The notes under the pieces are model-generated. The model was not told where the DNA came from, ran no database searches, and was given only the letters and a program-made list of their open reading frames with translations. Positions 7,101 through 8,041 of a DNA stretch of 8,041 nucleotides are shown here, piece by piece. Positions within the stretch are counted from its first letter, which is position 1. Each line of letters begins with the position of its first letter. The translations under genes were made by a program, and so were the position numbers. Source of the DNA: Bacillota bacterium (GTDB lineage: Bacteria; Bacillota; Bacilli; Calditerricolales; Calditerricolaceae); the NCBI GenBank assembly GCA_017577925.1, contig PKQU01000093.1, positions 1 through 8,041 of the forward strand, in the 5' to 3' direction.

Positions 7101-7663
7101 CCGAAGGGGAAGGGCGGGAAGCCGTGCCTGCCGGGATGTTCCTCTTCCATCCCCATCGTCCCCTCGTCGACGGCGCGATGGCGCAAGACGAGACCGAACG
7201 AGACCGCCTGCGCTTGCGGGCGTTCCGGCTGCGCGGGTTTGTGACCGCCGACGCGGAAGCAGCGGACCTGCTGGACGGGCAGTGGGCCGGCGGGTACTCC
7301 GATGTGGTCCCGGGTTACCGCAAAAAGGACGGCACCATTAGCGGCCGCGGCACCGATACCGTTCTCACCGCGGACCAATGGGCCGTGCTGCGCCGGTTTG
7401 TGCGGACCAAGGTGACCCGCCTTGCGGAGGAAATGGCCGGCGGCACGGTGGCCATCGCCCCGTACCAGCTCAAGGGACAGCGGGCGTGCGCCCGCTGTCC
7501 GTACCGGCCGGTGTGCCAGTTTGACGCGCTGATTGACGCCCCGCGCGTGCGCCTGTTGCCCGACGTGGGCGGAGAAACGGCCTGGCAGCTCATGAGCAAA
7601 GAGGGGAGGGAAGGGGATGCACACCGTGCCCCCCAAGCCGGAGGGCAGCACGTGGACCGATGA
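4145..7663 (+). CDS. addB: ATP-dependent helicase/deoxyribonuclease subunit AddB
   Basis: Predicted 1172 residues, almost the length of Bacillus subtilis AddB (1166). With AddA it forms the cytoplasmic AddAB helicase-nuclease that unwinds and resects double-strand breaks up to Chi and prepares DNA for RecA. An N-terminal Walker A, GRAGSGKT, is at 8-15, directly after the GTG start as in known AddB proteins. The long middle region is the helicase-like part, which in the family lacks most functional helicase motifs and serves Chi recognition. The C-terminal nuclease domain shows H825 in MGTLLHAAL, D937 in GRIDRVD, D954 and K956 in VIDYKTG, and Q974-Y978 (QLPLY). Iron-sulfur ligands are all present: C795 in AACPFRHF, and C1115, C1118, C1124 in a CxxCx5C cluster. 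Spacing matches the four cysteines known to bind 4Fe-4S in B. subtilis AddB. It has its own promoter and overlaps addA by 47 nt. Nothing suggests degradation; the subunit looks fully functional. Confidence 0.97.
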   Translation: MPLRLLLGRAGSGKTQWCLDEIRARLEADPGGPPLFYVIPEAMTFQAERALASLPGLGGFARIRVVSFSRLAQVVLQEVGGSARRRLDGAGLALAVRRAMETSRDALGSLGRLADHPALITRLASLYRECRRSGIAPERLAQEARAMREGGDEAEARLAGKLDALARLFGEVERLLAAAYELPEDALWRCARRLGEAAVVREAEVWVDGFAAFAPHEWAVLEGLISHSRGVTVALCLDPRGLDDEAEADELDVFAPVRETAHALCALAERRGVPVEVVALPQGRRLPRFARRDDLAHLAQAFEGWPASPYSDVPRNIRLWAAANRQAEVEKAAREILRLVREEGYRWRDVAVLVSDEEAYFPHLARVFADYGIPVFLDGQKALRHHPLVELLRAAADVVAQEWAHEAVFRCLKTDLLFPPREAGNISTLREQVARLENVCLAHGIEGRAWTVAESWPELGADPELDDLRRRLTAPLRVWEEALSAATTVRDVAAAILRFLEASGVPDHLARWAAEAEASGDLDEALEHADAWEAAVRLLDQLVALMGSLRLGALPVVRLFVACLESATVRRIPPSRDQVLCGRFDRSRVSNVRCVLFLGLNEGMLEPHGHVRGLLADEEYERLRARGVVLAPSVYRRLVEAQLAVYEALASASHRLYLSFALADEAGNALQPAAVVKRIRTLFPRLAEAAVPDASPTAGTPGGEAGDFLWRPSAALRGLAVQLRRAQDGQPVDAVWWDAYNWLVAHPTWEGRVRAVARAAVHRNEEGPLAEETRRALYGPVLSVSASRLEAFAACPFRHFAAYALRLEPRRLARLEAADMGTLLHAALRIAVEQLWGRGGWAVADTGTCRSLAAEAVALAAREVGVAARVRTHRLGHQLRVLTRVVADSLSALAEQGRRSAFRPVALEAAFGAGRSLPGLRVMLADGTAVELVGRIDRVDVADVGGKRYVQVIDYKTGAAAVTLAQVVHGLALQLPLYLEVALAAAEGEGREAVPAGMFLFHPHRPLVDGAMAQDETERDRLRLRAFRLRGFVTADAEAADLLDGQWAGGYSDVVPGYRKKDGTISGRGTDTVLTADQWAVLRRFVRTKVTRLAEEMAGGTVAIAPYQLKGQRACARCPYRPVCQFDALIDAPRVRLLPDVGGETAWQLMSKEGREGDAHRAPQAGGQHVDR
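7605..7609 (+). promoter_or_regulatory. addA: Ribosome binding site for addA inside addB
   Basis: GGAGG within the addB coding sequence ends 7 nt before the ATG at 7617. This supports the ATG over the in-frame GTG at 7626 and shows that addA has its own initiation site despite the overlap. Confidence 0.75.
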
Positions 7664-8041
7664 ACAGTGGCAGGCCATTTGCCTCCGCGGCGAAAATGTG
7701 CTGGTGACGGCCGCGGCCGGTTCGGGGAAGACGGCGGTGCTCACCGAGCGGGTGGTGCGCCGGCTGGCCGACGAGGCGGACCCCGTTGACGTGGACCGCC
7801 TGCTCGTGGTCACCTTTTCCAACGCCGCGGCGGCGGAGATGCGCGACCGTATCGCGTCGCGCCTGGAGGCGCTCCTTGCCGCCAACCCGACGTCGCGCCA
7901 CTTGCGCCGTCAGTTGGCCCTGTTGCCCCGGGCGGCCATCACGACGATCCACGCCTTTTGCCTGGACGTGGTCGAGCGCCACGCGGACGCACTGGGGCTT
8001 CCCCCGGTTTTTCGCGTGGCCGACCCGATGGAGGCCCTCCT
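7617..8041 (+). CDS. addA: ATP-dependent helicase/nuclease subunit AddA (3' partial)
   Basis: Only the first 141 codons are visible; the frame is open to the window end, and full-length AddA is usually about 1200 residues. AddA is the active UvrD/Rep-like (superfamily 1A) 3'-5' helicase subunit and carries a second nuclease domain at its C terminus, which is outside this window. The visible part has the Q-motif region WTDEQWQAI (13-21), Walker A AAAGSGKT (32-39) in VTAAAGSGKTAVLTERV, motif Ia VTFSNAAAAEMRDR (65-78), where Ser replaces the more common Thr in VTFTN, and the ITTIHAFCLDVVERH motif of AddA/UvrD helicases. It begins inside addB, a 47-nt overlap in another frame, consistent with coupled production of the two subunits. 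Confidence 0.95.
   Translation, partial: MHTVPPKPEGSTWTDEQWQAICLRGENVLVTAAAGSGKTAVLTERVVRRLADEADPVDVDRLLVVTFSNAAAAEMRDRIASRLEALLAANPTSRHLRRQLALLPRAAITTIHAFCLDVVERHADALGLPPVFRVADPMEAL

Noticed and set aside
6271..7341. Plus-strand 356-codon frame inside addB
   Set aside because: It is an alternative frame of the AddB nuclease region, rich in Gly/Arg/Pro, with no motif; addB itself is strongly supported by conserved catalytic and cysteine residues.
1..8041. A novel defence, mobile or multi-gene system
   Set aside because: All long supported genes belong to known housekeeping or regulatory families; no transposase, integrase, repeat array or unassigned gene cluster was seen.

Overview
This is a GC-rich window with every recognisable gene on the + strand. 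The gene set points to a member of the Firmicutes (Bacillota), probably a high-GC and possibly thermophilic Bacillales-type organism. Supporting signs are an addB-addA pair rather than recBCD, strong GGAGG-type ribosome binding sites, GTG and TTG starts, sigma-A-like promoters, T-tract terminators, and a DUF47-pit gene pair arranged as in bacilli. The taxonomic placement is inference; no rRNA or other marker gene is present.

Layout. (1) Positions 1-1358 hold the 3' part of a sigma-54-dependent, Fis-type enhancer-binding regulator whose start lies upstream of the window. (2) A short spacer with a candidate sigma-A promoter and a 12-bp palindrome leads to a class III extradiol-type dioxygenase of the YgiD/DODA family (1466-2239), closed by a hairpin terminator (2254-2284). 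(3) The next intergenic region holds a run of hexamers spaced exactly 11 nt apart next to a candidate -10, resembling a PhoP (Pho box) site. It precedes a two-gene unit: a DUF47/PhoU-like protein (2412-3032) and a Pit phosphate permease (3025-4017), overlapping by 8 nt. (4) A strong terminator with 16 consecutive T follows. (5) An extended -10 promoter then drives addB (4145-7663) and addA (7617 to the window end, partial), overlapping by 47 nt.

How the genes work together. DUF47 and Pit form a phosphate uptake module in which the PhoU-like protein probably modulates the permease. AddB and AddA are the two subunits of the helicase-nuclease that resects double-strand breaks for recombination. 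The sigma-54 regulator and the dioxygenase are adjacent, but the dioxygenase appears to have its own sigma-A promoter, and no convincing -24/-12 promoter was found between them, so a regulatory link is unproven.

I see no mobile elements, CRISPR arrays, tRNA or rRNA genes, and no clearly novel multi-gene system. The most interesting signal is the Pho-box-like repeat array in front of the DUF47-pit unit. The most useful corrections are the downstream start codons for the dioxygenase, DUF47 and addB genes.
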